A model generated the notes under the pieces. It was not told the DNA's origin. It saw only the letters and a program-made list of their open reading frames with translations, and did not search any database. From positions 1 to 5,354 of the forward strand of contig JAISQG010000091.1 of NCBI GenBank assembly GCA_031274335.1: a stretch of 5,354 nt of DNA. Reading direction: 5' to 3'. The translations under genes and the position numbers were made by a program. Source of the DNA: Gracilibacteraceae bacterium (lineage in GTDB: Bacteria; Bacillota; Desulfitobacteriia; Desulfitobacteriales; Syntrophobotulaceae). Positions 4,351 to 5,354 of the stretch are shown here, one piece after another; within the stretch, counting starts at the first letter, position 1, and each line of letters starts with the position of its first letter.

Positions 4351-5354
4351 ATGATTGAAATCTGGCAAAGCGTGACGGGCAAACTATTCAGTGTGACTCT
4401 TATTGCTGCGGTGGCCCTGATTCTTGTCTGCGCTATGATCTGGTTCCGCCTGAAGCGGAACAATATAGCACAGGAGGAAGAAGCGCGGGATGTTCATTAT
4501 TTGCGCAAAATGCGCCGGGAAGAGCTGGGGCCTGTTTCGAGCAAGGCTTTCCGGGAAATCCTGGATCGCTACATTCCGCATGACCTAGTCCCTTATTCCA
4601 TGCAGTCCGTTTATCGCATGGATATTGAAGCCATTTTAAATCAATTGGCCTCCGGCGCCGGCGGTGGTTTTGTATTTGTCGGCGAAGTCGGGACGGGAAA
4701 ATCCGCTCTTTTGCAGCACATAGCCTATTCACTCGGACAAAGAACGGGCCTTAATGGTAATTTGCCCTATATTTTCTATGACATGGCGGATACATACGAT
4801 CTGGAGCCGGTGCTGCGCCGCTGGAAAAAAGAATTGGCGCAAAATTCCAAAATGACCATCATCATAGACAATTTTGACCGATCCGGAGTTTTGGCGCGCA
4901 TGAGCGTGCCGGCGACTCTGGATCGCCTTGTTTACTATATTCAGACAGAATTGGCTGAAAATGTCAACGGACTGGTCGTGGCCACGCGCCCGGATGTGCT
5001 GCCCAATGACTGGGCACAGGCGGAATGGCTGGAATTTGGCGGCGGGGAAAAAATCGCGCTTTCATTTTTCCGGCTCTGCCCTCTGAGCGAGCGCAAAATC
5101 AGGATGTATTTTCAGCGTGTTTCTCCGTCCGCTTCCAAGTACGGAATCGACGAGCATCTCGTCAAAGCGAAGCCCTCTATTTTTTCCTGGCCGATGGCTT
5201 TGGATTATATGGATCAATTGCTGCAGGGTTACGGCATCACCGGCCTCAAAGGGGTGGAGACGCGGGCGGAGACGCTGAAGCGCATTGTATATCTGCAATT
5301 CAAGCGCGAGTATTTCGCCTATAAGGAGCGTCAGGGCGCTTCGGTGGCGGAGGA
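4351..5354 (+). CDS. Membrane-anchored P-loop NTPase, STAND/NACHT-like, incomplete at window end
   Basis: An open frame from the ATG at 4351 runs without a stop to the window edge (334 complete codons). One transmembrane helix at about 13-32 is followed by R33, K35 and R36, so the rest should be cytoplasmic. A charged helical stretch (about 40-60) leads to RYIPHDL (73-79), like the strand that precedes NACHT domains. Then come Walker A GEVGTGKS (111-118), Walker B IIIDNFDR (170-177), a sensor-like ATRPD (211-215), and FRLCPLSERKIRMYF (240-254), which resembles the PL motif of STAND NTPases. The second acidic residue of the NACHT DGxDE box is replaced by R177. The sensor or repeat region that would define the job is outside the window. 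AAGGAG at 4333-4338, overlapping the previous stop, is a rather distant ribosome binding site (12 bases). GC content looks lower than in the preceding gene (about 40% at 4741-4800 by hand count). Confidence 0.85.
   Translation, partial: MIEIWQSVTGKLFSVTLIAAVALILVCAMIWFRLKRNNIAQEEEARDVHYLRKMRREELGPVSSKAFREILDRYIPHDLVPYSMQSVYRMDIEAILNQLASGAGGGFVFVGEVGTGKSALLQHIAYSLGQRTGLNGNLPYIFYDMADTYDLEPVLRRWKKELAQNSKMTIIIDNFDRSGVLARMSVPATLDRLVYYIQTELAENVNGLVVATRPDVLPNDWAQAEWLEFGGGEKIALSFFRLCPLSERKIRMYFQRVSPSASKYGIDEHLVKAKPSIFSWPMALDYMDQLLQGYGITGLKGVETRAETLKRIVYLQFKREYFAYKERQGASVAE

Overview
The window looks like chromosomal DNA from a fairly GC-rich, probably spore-forming Firmicute of the Clostridia/Negativicutes type. 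The grounds are a long-form hibernation factor (HPF), an Asp23/Gls24 gene close to nusB, a second TsaD-like protein next to nusB, a DUF4342 protein coupled to an OmpR-type regulator, strong GGAGG-type ribosome binding sites and a plausible sigma-H-type promoter. The exact lineage cannot be fixed from the sequence alone.

Left half (bases 1-1947, minus strand). Read right to left: hpf (long-form ribosome hibernation factor), then a separate operon with its own candidate promoter. That operon holds a membrane protein with an N-terminal UBA-like domain and a DUF4342 domain, an OmpR/PhoB-family response regulator overlapping it, and the first codons of a further gene, probably the cognate histidine kinase, cut off by the window edge. 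An 11-bp-period direct repeat at the -35 position could be a binding site for the regulator.

Central divergent spacer (1948-2206). It is dense in signals: a strong hairpin in the hpf leader, a sigma-H-like promoter reading left into hpf, three consensus DnaA boxes within 33 bp (2082-2114), and a good extended -10 sigma-A promoter reading right into the Asp23 operon.

Right half (2207-5354, plus strand). A tightly packed operon: an Asp23/Gls24-family protein, a small protein that appears to be a very divergent Asp23-like paralogue, nusB (overlapping it by 4 bp), a TsaD/Kae1-family paralogue, and then, only 16 bp on, a membrane-anchored P-loop NTPase that continues past the window end. Its first 334 residues show one N-terminal transmembrane helix, Walker A, Walker B, a TRP sensor-like motif and a PLS motif, which together suggest the STAND/NACHT class. 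This open-ended gene is less GC-rich than its neighbour and is the least ordinary gene here. The STAND gene and the DnaA-box cluster are the two points most worth following up.
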